DNA of 64,000 nt from Pomphorhynchus laevis. Its lineage: Eukaryota > Acanthocephala > Palaeacanthocephala > Echinorhynchida > Pomphorhynchidae. Location of the stretch: NCBI GenBank assembly GCA_012934845.2, contig WNNJ02003695.1, positions 1-64,000 on the forward strand, read 5' to 3'. The notes under the pieces were generated by a model. That model was not told the origin of the DNA and ran no database searches. It saw only the letters and a program-made list of their open reading frames with translations. Of the stretch, positions 1 through 13,790 are shown one piece after another (positions within the stretch are counted from its first letter, which is position 1; every line of letters begins with the position of its first letter). The position numbers and the translations under genes are program-made.

Positions 1-1018
1 TTGATATAACTTCGTTCAAGGTAAACGAACACATTGTTACTTTTATTCGACTAGCTTGCCAGTCTGATATATGTTTCATCACATTTTATAATTTTAAAAG
101 GTGAATGGTACGAATTTCATGGATTCAGAATAGGTAGATCATTGTGACAGTACAACCCAAATTATATTGTACGTAAGCAATTCTACAGATAACTTGGTAA
201 GCTTCCTCTAGTGTTATCTATTAACACCGCATAGGTGATAAGTTTGTCCATATTGTTATTCGGAAATTGTAGATATCAATTTCTGTGGGGCGATGACTGT
301 CATTTTTCATTCACTTTCTATTTGTCTTCGCCTCAGGATCTTCCTTTACAAACATACATCTAATATATATGAGACTAAACATTCGACCGTATCTGATAAT
401 TTTGAGCTGCCTGACTTGTTTTGTGTGATATCAATCAACCCTGGTTAATTTAGACAGTGATATGTGGTGAATAAATGCGTATCAAAAATTATGTTTTACG
501 TACTATCTATCATAGTTTTTGATATTATTAGCAAAACACCGTTGTCCGTTTTTATCTTTATACAATTTCAAACTCTACATAATCTGAGAAAAATTTAAAA
601 TGGGTAAATCCGCCTTACTCTTCTATACTACCGGTTCCTCTTTCCATGTCATTCAAACAATAAAATTTTTTGTTCTCAACAACGGCCAATGATAATTACT
701 CGATTGCATTTTTGTGATTGCATTTACAAAATTTATAATTATGTCTATTCAAAGAGTAAATCTTTTAATAGAATAGATTCAACATTAATGTTGAAGCTAC
801 TAATAATATATTATTAGCATCATTACGGCTTCTGCTGCACGTATTACACATTATTAAGCGATCATGTTAGCGATTGGAACCTTTTTGCATTTATAAAGCG
901 AAACTGTTTTAGCAGTTTGATGATTTTCATTCAAATCGAATTATTTCAAAAACAATTGAAAAAAAACGACTAATTTTAACGTACCACTTGTTAAAATGGC
1001 TAAAAAAGAAACAATTTG
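1..1018. other. AT-rich noncoding stretch
   Basis: No open frame of useful length, splice-bounded exon or recognisable repeat was found here. Base composition is the AT-rich background of the window. It ends where a locally more GC-rich block begins at about 1019. Confidence 0.5.
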
Positions 1019-1173
1019 ATGACCACATCACTGATGCCGCCAATCTCGTTGAGCTGTTTAGGCATGTGCGTGGCAATTATTTCGCAATTACGGCATAGTC
1101 GGTACACGAACAATCGTTCATCAGCAGATACACAAATTGTAACAACATGCAATCAATCGAAGAAACAATCATC
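1019..1173 (+). CDS. Candidate 5' coding exon, unrecognised
   Basis: A locally GC-richer block opens with ATG at 1019 and runs 51 codons plus one base to a good donor (CATCAG then GTAAGA). A seven-codon upstream ORF begins at 996. The peptide (MTTSLMPPISLSCLGM...) has a short hydrophobic stretch near its N-terminus and matches no family I know. It ends in phase 1, whereas the next confident exon at 12215 starts in phase 0, so at least one unseen exon would be needed to join them. It could be the first exon of the downstream CUX-class gene, of another gene, or a chance ORF. The support is the composition and the donor only. Confidence 0.25.
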
Positions 1174-3113
1174 AGGTAAGAATATGTCTCATTTTTGACT
1201 GATTTCTACCGTATACAATAAATGAGGCAATCAACCGCACAAATGTCAGCAAAAATAAGCAGTGACGTTCTTTGTTTCAGTGTTGATACTTTATTTTTTA
1301 TCAATATTGATTAATCCACATTCATTTGTATTAATCAATCACAACATATTGTGCATATATATAGACGGATATAGCATCAATTCACTCCTTAGCTTATCGT
1401 ATCTATTTTTTTGTTTTCTTTCCTTTCATCTCTACATTCCATACATTAGAACGGTATCAATTTCCTTGTGAAATATGAACACAGAAAATCGTTCTCAATA
1501 TACTTCGAATTATTTTATCATTATATATAGAAATGACAATATACCATAATCACTAACAACAAAACCATATGTAATTTTGTCTCTTACTTTATGTCAATTG
1601 TTGACTAAAACAATCCTGATTTATCGTGATTTGATGTGTTCCCATGAACTTAATTTTATTACACTGATCAATCTCTCCAATCACCTAAATACATTGTACT
1701 TATCTAGTCTTTTATATAATATAAGCAAAGCAATTAGCAGCAATTCGTCACCTTGTATGTTAGTAATGATGTAGAAAACAAGCTAACGAGTATATTCACC
1801 AATTCAAATAAGCACCTGTCATAATGTTCTCGCTTTTAAGACTTCTGCGTTGGCTACTTGATTTGAGAAATGATTAGGCTGAATTTAAATATTTGCCGAA
1901 ACATTAAAATTAAAGGTAAACTGTCCTTATTGCACTCTGCTTTGCCATAAATAGGCAGTAAAAACCAACAAGAAACAGAAACCGAGCTGATTGCGATATA
2001 GATAACTAATTATAGGATCAAATATTATTATAAAGATAATTACATAGTCGCGGTTTGTACGGCTATGATCATCGATGAAATACTCTTTTACAAACGGTTA
2101 TCGTTTTAGATATTCATTATTTACGAATTGTAGTCCAATTTGTTTCATTCGGTAATAATATGAGCACCGCTAATCGGATAGTCGCAACATACCTTCGTGA
2201 TTATTGACATAGAGTCGAATATTTCTTAATTAAGCAACAAATTATTGTTTCTAATGTCTGTAATAAATTTAAATTTTCAACGTTTGATACACTGTGTTGC
2301 ATTTGTGTTATAGTAGATACTACAATCATCCACCAATAATTAATGATGAAAGGGCAACATTGTTACGTAGTGCTTCGAATGAATGAACTGAATGTACAAG
2401 TAATTACTAATCGTAACTAATGTTCAATAACGAATGTTCAAAGTGTAAATGTGTTCAAAACATACACTTCCTTTATCGACATTATCAGAATATTAAATAT
2501 TGAAGAGACTGTCTTATGTATTTTTGTAAATTAACATTATAGTCAAATATTGAACGAATGCTTTAGTTGTTGAAATTTTAACGCTTGTTAAGTATTTCGT
2601 CAAAAATAACAAGGACTAATTACGTCGTGGTTTTAATATACTTGCCATCAAACTTGTACAGCAAAGTTACGTCTAATTATGTGTATCATTTTAATTTAAT
2701 CCTCAAGCCGTTATTGCTCCAAATATCTTAGCATTAAACAATATGGAAAACTACTAGTTGAAAGTAAGTTATAATTACAAAATAGTCCGGCAGGTATATT
2801 GAATAATTCGGATAACTTAATCGAGCTTATGATACATAAGATTAAAAACTCAACGCTTACTTATGATATTTATACAGCAATAAAGTAATCAGTTTTAGGA
2901 TTTCACTGGTTCAATTGTCTCTTGTTTTTTATTTTTTAAAATAAAAAACTAATATTAACGATATATTTTAAATAATGCACTTTAAGCAATAAGTACCTGT
3001 TCATCTTAAAAACTTACAATATTTACAATTCATTTATATTTACTTTGATCAATTTAATCAATGTCATCAATTTAATTTGATTCACTTTTATAATCAAATA
3101 AAACCAATTTCAG
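1174..3113. other. AT-rich noncoding stretch
   Basis: Short AT-driven ORFs at 1262-1471 and 1577-1774 have no splice context or family resemblance. Nothing else was seen. Confidence 0.45.
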
Positions 3114-3181
3114 ATACATTTTGAGATCTAATCAGTGAAGAGTTTTGCCGACTGCATTGCAGAAATCTATGTTTATCAATG
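3114..3181 (+). other. Possible small 5' exon
   Basis: A 68-base segment lies between a pyrimidine/AT-rich acceptor ending CAG at 3113 and a strong donor (AATG then GTAAGTG) at 3182. All three forward frames have stops in its first half, so it could only be 5' UTR, optionally with a start codon at 3169 encoding M-F-I-N before the donor (phase 1). The support is splice-site quality only. Confidence 0.2.
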
Positions 3182-5679
3182 GTAAGTGATTTTTTAAGAA
3201 ACATATGCTGTTATTGATAAAGATTGTTATATATACATATATACTTGTCAACACAATATTAAATAATTATTTGAATAAAGAAAGCTAGTACTTATATTGT
3301 ATAAGTTAGTTTAATCTTCTAGCTTACTGCTCTTACTATTACATGATGATTGTCATTGTCATTAAAATTCTAAGAATTGTTTAAATAGAATCCTAACCAC
3401 ATATATTCAAATTTTTTTTCAGTATTTTTATAACTAAAAATCGCTAAATATAAGCTGCAATTTTTTTTTAATTTTTCGTAAATTACAAATAATCTATATT
3501 ATAACTTTGTACACCAGCCTACTAAATGATAAAGTATAATTATCTGGCTACATGTATACTAATAGATACTAGATTATACTTGCATATATATAGAGAGAGA
3601 TGTACTTCTATTTTAATTGACCACGTTCTACATTGTCTATGACGTCATAATTTTTATCTACAATATTAAATCGTAGTTATCAATAATTAAACTATATTTT
3701 GTATGATTATCGCTCAATTAGTTTTGCATTTTGAGCAAATTTGTGCTTTAGCTAAAGCTTTACCAAAAATAACTTGAACATATTTCCGACTACGTTTTCA
3801 ATATGTTTATTTTGTAAATTGCTGAAAGAGAGTTTTACTAACTTTTATTCATTAACTTTCTTCTGGCTATACCTTTACATCATTACAACATAATTTATCA
3901 TTTATAGTATATTGTCACTGTTAAGAGTTTGCAGTTTTGCTTTGCGATTAGAAATAACCAACTTCCGCAAATACTTATCATCCGCGTACAAGAAAGAAGC
4001 CAAATGAAGCTCAATCAGTCACGCAGCTTGAATTAATAACATAATGATTTTACACTAGTAGAATATGCATATTGTGTACGCGAATTAACGTATAGCACAT
4101 TATTTTTATATTATTAAATGCAAAATGATCAATTAACTGCTCTTACAGAATAGGTATTTCATCAATTATCATAAAAACTGCAATTCACGTTGCTAATATT
4201 ACATATTTTAATGTTTTCCTATCTCTATCAATGATATTAAATTGTAGACGATTTCTAATATATTTAAAATTTAAATCAAATAAATAAAGAATAAATTTGT
4301 TGGCTTCAAATTTGATCGCTAACGTGTGAACAGTAATCACATAGAAAAAAACAAGTTCTAGCAATACCTGAGTTAGAAGATACGTATATAATCAAACCCA
4401 TAATTTGAATATCTGAAATTTTGTAAAACACAAACGTGGTAATGACTCAATAAATTATTAAGCACGATATATGCTGGATTGGATTTTTAGTCTTAAATTA
4501 CACTGGTTTTGATAAAAATCATTATTTTTTGAAGCGACTATAATAAAACTAATACCGGTGTCTGCAATTTTACTTGCATTATTTCTGCCATTTAAATTAT
4601 TTACATAATATAATATAAATGTAATATAAATACAATATAATATAAATATTGTGTATTTTTCTTTACAATCAGAATTTATATACAATCTTTTCAATTTCGT
4701 TGATGTTTATTTGTTGCAAATTATTAAAAAATTATTTATATAATACTTATCTCTAAATAAAACCATATGATAAATAAAATCATACTTGGTTACCCATTTT
4801 TAAAATAATCGATCCCTGTATGTTAGAATATCCGATATTATTGTTCCGTAATCGTAACCGATATTTTGCATTTGCTATTTGTAATTTTTTAATCAACAGC
4901 ATGCATATTGCACGTTTTTATCTTCTAGTGTTAGCTATTTTTGGTATTTTTACTATATTTGATTTGCTCTACTTGAACATAAATAGTGAAAATGTATTTC
5001 GATATTTGCTATGGCCGTCTCCGTGAAATCTGTTATGTAACTTGCTTTCAATTTCTTTCGTTGTCACCACAACGATAATGCTAATTTTGAAAAATATAGG
5101 TTATCCATTTGCGATATCATTATGTATATGTGAATATTGATTTGTTATGCTTGCCGCTAAGATTGAATACTGTGAAAATTAAGAGAAAGCTTTCTCAACT
5201 AGTTATGTATATTTGTGAAATAGATGTGATATAGTGCGCGGGATCGTGAAGTTTGCTGATTTATTAATAGTTACTAAATATAAAGTTACGCTTATATATA
5301 TGTATATATATGCGTTTATACAATGACAACGGTGATAGTAACGATATAATTCTAAATGTTCATAATATATAATACGCTCATTTAATGCTCTTTATAAGAA
5401 TATTTATTTAATCAATCTTATGCGATATCTATACGTTGTACTTGCTGTATATATAAGTTAATTGTGATATTGGAATCACAGTATTACTCATTGATAACAC
5501 ATAACTAAATAAGATTAGCGATCAAGTATATAATTTATTTTTATTTAAATATATGATATTAAATCAGATCACTCACTACTGATTAAATACCACAAGGATT
5601 CGAAATATCGATACAATAAATTTGAATCAAATTATTAAAAGTATGAATTTATATACGTATTTTGCCAGATCAACTGACA
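3182..5679. other. AT-rich noncoding stretch
   Basis: Long AT-rich DNA. ORFs at 4458-4694 (minus) and 4820-5026 (plus) are low-complexity or hydrophobic readings without splice or family support. No repeat was recognised before the ribozyme-like motif at 5680. Confidence 0.4.
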
Positions 5680-5716
5680 CTGAAGGAGGATCAAGATAGA
5701 TCCGAAACGTTTATAC
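5680..5716 (+). ncRNA. Hammerhead-like ribozyme core candidate
   Basis: The segment reads CTGAAG-GA, then a perfect 5-bp helix (GGATC, six-base loop, GATCC), then GAAAC followed by GTTTATAC. This is the order of a hammerhead core (CUGANGA, stem II, GAAA, short palindromic stem III AC/GU, UH cleavage site), with one extra G in the first box. PLEs of the Penelope/Neptune type are known to carry hammerheads near their ends, and PLE debris is abundant nearby. Stem I was not resolved, so activity is unproven. Confidence 0.35.
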
Positions 5717-5904
5717 TTTAAATAAATTTTCTCTTTCATAGCCTGGTTATGTATTCTATATTAAATATTACAGAGTATCTATATATTGTTTGACCACATT
5801 CGGGGATTCACTGATGGAATATCAGTTATTATAGTTTTAATTCGTTTTATCAACCCGATATTCGGTTGAGAAATTAATTTAAAATATGTTTTTAATTAGT
5901 CAAA

Positions 5905-6095
5905 AAAATAGTCAATATATACCAAAAGTAAAAGCTAGAAAAGTATTTTCAACTTCTTAGCTTAATAAATAATATATTATGTGTTAGAATAAGATATTTC
6001 ACTAGATAACGAGTTGGAGAGGAATGGAAATGTATTTCCTGTCCGCTGCCATGTTGGGTCGAGGAATTGTGGACGAAACAACTAAGAAACTGAAA
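5905..6095 (+). mobile_element. Naiad-like PLE 3' block, fragment
   Basis: This is a diverged piece of the conserved 3' block of the Naiad-like PLE family. It shows the lead-in shared with 8225-8480 (AAAGCTAGAAAAG, then TAGAATAAGATA) and then CCTGTCC-GCTGCCATGTTGGGT...GGACGAAAC. The GTCC/GGAC helix replaces GGCCCC/GGGGCC of other copies and so keeps the pairing. Similarity stops at about 6095. An ORF at 6024-6239 running through it is fortuitous. Confidence 0.55.
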
Positions 6096-8224
6096 TTCAA
6101 AAGTCAGCTTAATCAGTTTATTATATCAATCCGAGACGTTCCTAACCACTCAGCAATCACCGTCATACGGATTAAGTTGCTAGGGTGCGTTCGTTTCAAC
6201 TGCTTTTGTGATAACTGTAAAGACGCCAGCAATTCCTGACGATGCTAAAGGAAACTCATGTGCAGTAAGAATTTTTTACTGGCTCGTTTCGTGTGTAGAA
6301 CTTCCCGTAATTCTTTACATAAGACACAAATGCGCATCCGTTTATTATTAGGGCATTAAATATCTCACAGAGTTCCGAATAGAATGCATTTCCATAAATT
6401 GTTTGAGCAAAATTGCTTGACATTACAATCCAGGAACCAAACATATCTATAATTGATTTCAAATCCTTAAACGTACAATAAATCAAATCACTTGGTGGGA
6501 ATTAATTACATATCGCGATATAATTAAGAAATTTAATTATTATCTAATTAATAAAACTTTGCATGCTAAAATTTATTTGATAATTTTACAAATCCATGTA
6601 AGTTTGACGATTATTAAATTTGACAGAATTTTTTGTGCTATTACATTTCTGCCTTTTTCTTCTATATCCTACATAACAAGAAGACTGTATGCATACAAAA
6701 ATACTATGCATTTTATCTGAAGTGATGTAATTGTTAAATTCAAACTGCTGTATGGGTCATCAATCAACATAAATCTTCCAATAAAGTTTTAGTACTATGT
6801 GATATATTTTGTTTTCTCATGTTTATTTAAAGTACATGAGTATATCAAAAGCTAGTAATAGTCATTATTCAATAATAATAGCATACTCTTTCTTATATTA
6901 TACTGTTACTTTAAAATACGATATCAATTTTATTATTTTAAAAAATATGTAGTGTTTATCATTTGTTCATAAATATATTATTTCAATTAGTGGAACAGGA
7001 ATAAGAAGAGGTCGTAATTCATTTAATATATTTCTTTTCGTCAGCATCATCAGAAAATTTCCAAAATTTTAGAGCTTTTTGATTTATTTTGTATTTGCTA
7101 ATGTTGATGAAAAAAATAAATTAAATTTGCTTCTTGCTGTTCCATTAATTTAATAAGTACTGATAGCGAAATAAATATATTTATTTTAAATTCATATCAG
7201 TTATTTATTCGTTAAAAAATAATTGTTCTCAGATCCATATAGTAATCCATTTTTATACATTGGAATTTTATTCGCGAGTTAAATATGTTTGCAAAGTTAG
7301 CTCTTTCTTTTAAAAAATGTGTTGTATCTTAGAATAGAATGTTAGAATAGATATTATTTTAATATAATTATCTTAAAATAGCAGTTTTGATATCGAATCA
7401 AAATATGTTTTGATTACATTTTACTTTTATGAGAGAATAGATTTAAGCGATAATTATTCATTGATTATTTGATTAAATTTAAGGTTAAAATTCTTTAAAG
7501 GTTACTGGTTCCAATATATTAATAATATATTACAGCCCATTTTTTAAATTATAATATTACAACCAATTTTTAAATTTATTTTTGAAATTTAACAATAAAC
7601 CGTGTACTAACGGCTATAATTTGCTTATTTTTCAAACAGTAGTTTCGCTACATATTCGACACACTAATATAGATGGTGTTTTGCTGTCTAAAGAATTAGC
7701 TAATTCGTTAATCTTATTGGAAATTCTATATTGTTGCGATTATTTCGGTATTATAAAGCAAATATGACTTCATTTAAAGGTTAAATAAATGTGTACAATG
7801 AAATTATTTTATGATCTAATATACACGTATACGTTTGCGTCCGAATTTTTATTTAAATATAACTTTATTTAATAGAACTTATAATGCAGTTGTTTAAATT
7901 TCTAATTAAAATTCATAAAATATCTTTCTCGATAGCTTGTCTTAATTGTGATTGGAAACAGTTTCATTGGTGTATACGTTATTAACGAATAATGTAATAA
8001 ATTTGTGATATAACTGTTCTAATTTGATGAAATTAGAACAGTTGCAATCAAAATATTTTCGAAAATATAACTTATTAATAAATTGCATTTCAAGGTATGT
8101 TTATCAGCACGGGGATACTCTTTTTTAATCGTAAGTTTAAATAAATATATAGAAACGACATATGCTTAGGAGTTCGTTGAGCTTTTATCGGCCAAACGGA
8201 GTTTCGCCTTTCTTGGCGAAAGTA
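6096..8224. other. AT-rich noncoding stretch
   Basis: No gene was recognised. A GC-richer patch at 6130-6245 has no family resemblance or good splice sites. The rest is AT-rich DNA with short random ORFs. Confidence 0.4.
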
Positions 8225-8485
8225 AAGTTAGAAAAGCATTTTCCATGTTTTAGCTTAGTAAATATTATTCCATATGATAGAATAAGGTATTAATCTATAT
8301 AATCAAATTTCATTAGAAGAAATTTGTCAGTAACATGCATTTAGCCCCACTGCTATGTTGGGTTGAGAAATAGGGGCTAAAAGCTAATAGCATATCAGTT
8401 CCTCCTGATGACATCTAATCTATAATATCAACTCATATATTGTCTGTTATTTATTAGTCAATTCATAAAAATACTCAGTTTTGAG
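8225..8485 (+). mobile_element. Naiad-like PLE 3' block and tail start
   Basis: This fragment carries the family 3' block. A helix TTTAGCCCC/GGGGCTAAA flanks the ACTGCTATGTTGGGT core, followed by TTCCTCCTGATGAC and the near-invariant tail TTATTAGTCAATTCATAAAA. Compared with the copies at 16.6 and 38.3 kb, the helix differs by compensatory changes. No coding part is attached, so this is a 5'-truncated, dead insertion. Confidence 0.65.
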
Positions 8486-11400
8486 AATTCCTTCTAAAAT
8501 AAAAAAATATTAACATTTTTATATTCATAGTACAAGATATATTTAGCCTCATTAAAGCGATCTAATTTGTTAAGTGGGTCTTTTATTGTGCTTTTAATCT
8601 GGCAATTATAAATATCTGGTATTACATCCTAAATCAGTGCGTAAAGGAATCAATTGTGTAAACTTGCATAAATGCTTATCACAGCAATAATACACCTTAT
8701 GCATTCACATTTATTTTTATGCCCATTTATATATTTAGTAATTGTCATCTTAACTTATCCATAATTAAAAGTTAGTATTTTGGTATACAGGCACATTAAT
8801 TTACTTAATCCACCTATTTTACAATATCCAGCTTTATTTACTTCTTGAATGTCTTATGAGTGCTCAAAGTATTTTTAGCCATACATTCAGTCTGCAAAAT
8901 ATTTGATATTTTTTTTGTTAAATTTATTTATTTATTTGATATTTACTTTGTTAAAAATATTTAAAAATATTTATTGCTTATTTATACCAATTACTTATCA
9001 ATAATGCATGCTATGTGAAAGAGTGCTATAGCTTATAAATTGTTTAAAATAATGTACTTTTAATATTAAATTGTCAGGAATACTAAATTTTTCCATTATT
9101 ATCTTTCTAGCATAGAATATATTAAATAAAATTAAAAATTAAATAAAATTTTTCCTGATGATGTTAACATATGTTAGCGGCCATCTCTATTCGACGAATC
9201 CTTTATAAAATAATTCGAATTTTTAATAAATGCAACTTCTCACTCTCTGTAATTATACGATATCTAAAGAATGAGTAAACAATTAATTTATAATATAGAA
9301 TATATTACGTCAACCGTTAAAAAGTGATAATCTCAGGTCACTATAAAATCATTGTATATTGATTGATTACCAACCAACCATTTAGTGACCTTTAACAATG
9401 AGACATGTAGATGCATTTAAATGATCGATAGATTACATCAGACTTTGTATTCCATGTCGAACTTATCTTTGTTGGCGAACACAGCAACTTGTGTTTTATA
9501 GAGCGTCGGTTATTTATAAACTTCTGGACTCAGCCACATTAGTGCATCATGCACACTGCTTTCGTGGTGAATACAAATATTATCAGAAGCTTTATGTGAA
9601 CGAAACCTATTTCACTTGAAAATTTTGACTGAACACATATTTCTGTTTCAATAAAAATTGATAGAGTGCTCTGTAATAATTGATATTCGTTTCTTTTTCT
9701 GAACTGTATTCAGACATAAGCTATCTAATATTTTTGAAAATACAATACCTGGTTATAAAAGTCTTGTGTTTAGTTGCTTATTTTCAACTTTTATCAATTG
9801 TAAAATGCTCCCATGTTCTATAAATTCGTAGCCGACTTTAAATAGCAAAACTCGACAAAGATAAAATCATACTACTTTTACACCTTACCATTAAAAGCTG
9901 ATAAATATGTACACATGTGAGCTGTATTATTGTGACCTCTGTATATTATATATCCTATTTTTATTTTAACATTAAAAATACATATTTTATAGTCGACAAA
10001 ATAGCCGTATTTCTTATACTTTGCAATATGAAAAAGTACCCTCTGTATTATTTTTTAACTTATCCATTATGCTCAGAATGTTGTTGTCTTATCGCTCATT
10101 ATAATTGTTTACGAAAATATCGAAAAGAATAATTGGGTAGCAGATATAAATTAGGTAGCTAGGTGGATGAAAGAATTTGGGTAGCTAGTTAAATGAAAGA
10201 ATCGCAAATGCCTATTCAAACAAATAACGTGTTTATATTTATTTCTTTTTTTCTGCACATTTAGCTATCATTAAGTTAAGTTCAGATATTTAAATGACCG
10301 TTCTCATTTAGATGCTGCTAGTTTTTGTTTAGTGCAATATTGTGGTTTAAGTTGTTTTCTGACAAAGATGACGGCGAATTTAACGGAAAACCTCAATATA
10401 ATATCTAGTAGCTTTGAAATCAGCGTAATTTTTTAGCGCTTGTCCCGTCCAATTTACTTACCAGATTTTTTGTAAAAACAGTAAAAAGAAGCTTTTAAAT
10501 AATATCTCACTGTTGTTTTTATTCATTTCTTTTAACGAAAAAGTTGTTTATCGAATACGACAAAATGATTTATTACAAATTTGGCTTTTTAAACGGCTAT
10601 CGAAAATTATTATTAAAATTTCCAATACAAGATCTATAAATGTTTTGTTAAAATATAACTAATAGATGTGTTGGTAAATTGTAGTCGTTTTTGTATATAT
10701 ATCATATAATGTTTCTATCTATCATGTCATCGTAATGTTTCTATCTATAATATTATACACACGCAATGCATTTATATGTAATTTAAAAATCTGCATCATA
10801 TATAGGCATATCTGCTCTCTCCAGCCTAACATCTTTGAGTCGCTAACACTTTACTTTTTTAAGAGAATATTGTCAAGTTATTTATGATTATTTGAGATTT
10901 CAAGCACAATGCTGGCTTATCAATTCGTGAAGAGTAGGTTCTAATGTGATATATAAGAATATTACATAAATGATTTCAGAATGATCAGTTTCAAAAGGCG
11001 CCGAAGTTGGCTACTGTCATAAATGATTGCATTAAATAATTGTAACAAGGACGGGGTTTCTTTGTAAAGTTTGATTATTTTGCATTGCTAATCGTACAAC
11101 CGAATGATATGGTGGCTTATTGTCATCCACGGTGTCAGTTATACATACAACAGGTCCTTTTTAGTATGGTGGTAATTTTCTGTTTTAAGACTAATATAAT
11201 GATGTTGGATAGTTTCTTATTTGCACAATGTCGCTAACAATAAGAATGGCAACTTACATTTTAAAATAACACCTTTTTCTCAGAATTTCGTTTAATATGG
11301 TAATTATGGCAGGCTAAAAATATTATTACATTTGTAAACCGCTATATCTTTAGTTAATTTAATTTTTATCATGGGATCTAAGGTTTTGCAAAATCGCAGG

Positions 11401-12214
11401 TATTATTATTAAGATTTACTCAGATCCAAGGGCTTCGTTGTTTGAAGCCATTCTATTCATTTATTCTCAAGTTTAAGAGGAAGTCGTGTGATGTGTGATT
11501 TTTGGAAGCGTTATTTTGTCGTTTTTTGTATCATTTTTGTTAAAATGACGGTTTAATTAGTTAGCGCAATGCATTTAGTGTTACCGCGTAAAAATAGGGA
11601 TTCATTCCATTATTCGTGCGTTACACAATTTGAAAGACATTAGTGTATTTCATTATAAATTTATTTTTGGAAATAATAAATTAGAGGATTGAGCGTTTGA
11701 ACGTTATAGTCGCCCTTTGATAAAGCGTGTGAGTGTATGCGCCCGAGTAGTGTAAAACTTTAGTTTGGCTGCTCTAATATATTATTGCGATTAACCGATA
11801 ATGCTTTTACATCAGGGGTTTTGTCGAAAGTATGCAAATCCATTATTTTGAAATTGGTTTTCTGCTGGCTTATCGAATTGTATATTGTATATTGCATATT
11901 AAGTTTAAATTTTTGTGAATTGTATATTGTATATTGCATTTTGCAAATTAAGTTTAAATTTTTGTTCTGAATATAAAATTGTTATAGCGATCATATTACA
12001 TAATTTACATACAAAATGAACGAGGTGAAGTTTAGTTAATCTATGTCTAAGCAGTCGCGGGACCCTTCCAAAGTTTTGCTAATTTTATCAGTAAACGTAA
12101 TAAGGCATCAAGTTTAAATAGATTAAACAAGTATACTAAAAGGAGGAAAATCTTACTCCTCTTATTTTATAGCAAAATTTCCGTAAACTTTTAATACTTA
12201 TGCTTTTATTATAG
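8486..12214. other. AT-rich noncoding stretch with small direct repeats
   Basis: Probable intron of the homeobox gene, or intergenic. Two short direct repeats stand out. At about 10137-10205 there are two units around GGTAGCTAG...ATGAAAGAAT. At about 11877-11963 there are two units of about 45 bp built on GAATTGTATATTGTATATTGCA followed by AAGTTTAAATTTTTGT. No coding exon was resolved. Confidence 0.4.
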
Positions 12215-12622
12215 GAGTATATTGATAACAATATAGATGCAACAAAATTTATCCAACTAAAGAAAACCGATACAAATAACAGGAACAATAATTCTATTCT
12301 GTCAACGCCTTCTGACATCATTGAAACTATTGGATCTACGATTACAAGTGACAGTGAGGCCGCTGCAGAATTAAGATCTAACGAAGACTACGAGTTTGAA
12401 GTTGTTCCTAGTGGTGGTGGTGGATACGACGGTGTGACGTCATTAAACGACACGATTCCGGTTAATAAACTGAATGAACGCATATTGTGCTTAGAGAAAT
12501 GGGCTGTCCAGTTTGATGACATGTTAGACAACATTAGCCAAAACATGCGAAATATTAAAAGAAAAGAATGGGCTTATAGACGATGTACCGGAAGGGAACG
12601 ACAAATGCGCAGAATGATTCAA
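12215..12622 (+). CDS. CUX-class gene, upstream exon 1 of the reconstructed chain
   Basis: The exon lies between an acceptor (TTTTATTATAG) and a donor (ATTCAA then GTAAGT), with phase 0 at both ends, and encodes 136 residues without a stop. The first half is acidic and Ser/Asn-rich, with a GGGG run. The second half (LNERILCLEKWAVQF..., RNIKRKEWAYRRCTGRE) is charged and could form a helix or short coiled coil. I do not recognise the domain. CUX/Cut proteins have a coiled N-terminal region upstream of their cut repeats, which would fit. Assignment to this gene rests on uninterrupted phase compatibility with the exons at 15739 and 22372. The alternative is a separate gene. Confidence 0.6.
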
Positions 12623-13592
12623 GTAAGTTACTTAAAATAGAGAGATAACTCTACTATTCCAAAAATTTGTGATATCAGTATACATTGATGTATTTATCAC
12701 TATGCATAACACGAGAATCAGTCAAATATACAATTAAAGTATTTGATTAAGCTGCTTCCAATCGATATTCCGTTAGCGTCTAAGAGAGGGGTTTCATATA
12801 ATATTCCGAGATAATGCCGCGATTGAAAAATTTATTTTTTATTTTACCTAAATAATTAAAAACATTCAAAAAATTAAAAGCTTGATTCAAATTTTGTGGT
12901 TTACAGAATAAAAGAAATGAAAATGACTAATTTGATTGACCAAATTGTACTTAAATTATATATTACTTTAATTAGTCAAATTTTAATTGACCAAAATTAT
13001 TCAAATTAATTTTATTAAAGCTTACTATTTTATAAAATATTATTGTTCCTTAATTAATGTAGTGTTCGTTAATTATAAACTGGAAATATGGATTAATACA
13101 ATGTAAAACATTAACATTATTATCATCTGCATTGGCTTATTCACACATATTGTAATGCTACAATAGGTCTGTACATCCCAAAATGCTCAGAATTATTTAT
13201 TATCTTTCTTAAGCCAAGCTCTTCACCCTGAAACTTTTGGAATATAATGTCATTCTTATAATGTACGCAAAACAAATTTCAATTTTCAGAATAAATTATG
13301 CATAACATCACGGAAACATAAATGAAATGGTCTTAGATATTTTGTAAAACATTCTCCATGTTATATATTATATGTTAAATATATAATATGTGACATATAA
13401 TATATTAAAACAGTTATATATAGAGAGAGAGCTTCTATGACTGAACACATCAGTACTGCAAAATATTTAATAGAACATAACCGTAGAAGCATTCATAATA
13501 TCGTAACTTTATGAATAAATTTCTTTAAATGGAAATATTATCTTCGTGGAATCATTTCATATAAAGTTTTTATCACCACGGAATAAATTCTA
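12623..13592. other. Intronic AT-rich stretch
   Basis: This follows the strong donor at 12623. AT-rich, no exon candidate. A short palindromic ATATAT/TATATA patch lies at about 13360-13430. Confidence 0.45.
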
Positions 13593-13790
13593 CAATGAGA
13601 TTGTCGCAATGCGTGAATATTTGCAGTTGTAAACCCCTATCTTTGCAAGAGAACATGGAGCTTACGTTAGTTTAAATCACAGTCTAGCCATTATCTTCCT
13701 TCAATCCAGTAACGGGAAGTACAAGCTACTGATAAGATCGATCCAATTAGCTCGAAACGGTGTGTTTGTCATTTGCGACAATCTCATCGT
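13593..13790. repeat. Short-armed inverted repeat with hammerhead-like core
   Basis: Arms of about 20 bp (CAATGAGATTGTCGCAATG and its near complement ending at 13790) enclose about 160 bp. Inside, at about 13723-13765, CTGATAAGATC...CCAATTAGCTCGAAACGG has the box order of a hammerhead (CTGATAA, imperfect helix, GAAAC). It is a possible relic of a PLE terminus; the G8 position is altered, so it is probably inactive. Confidence 0.35.

Noticed and set aside
6024-6239. 71-codon ORF
   Set aside because: Its first part is the noncoding 3' block of a Naiad-like element.
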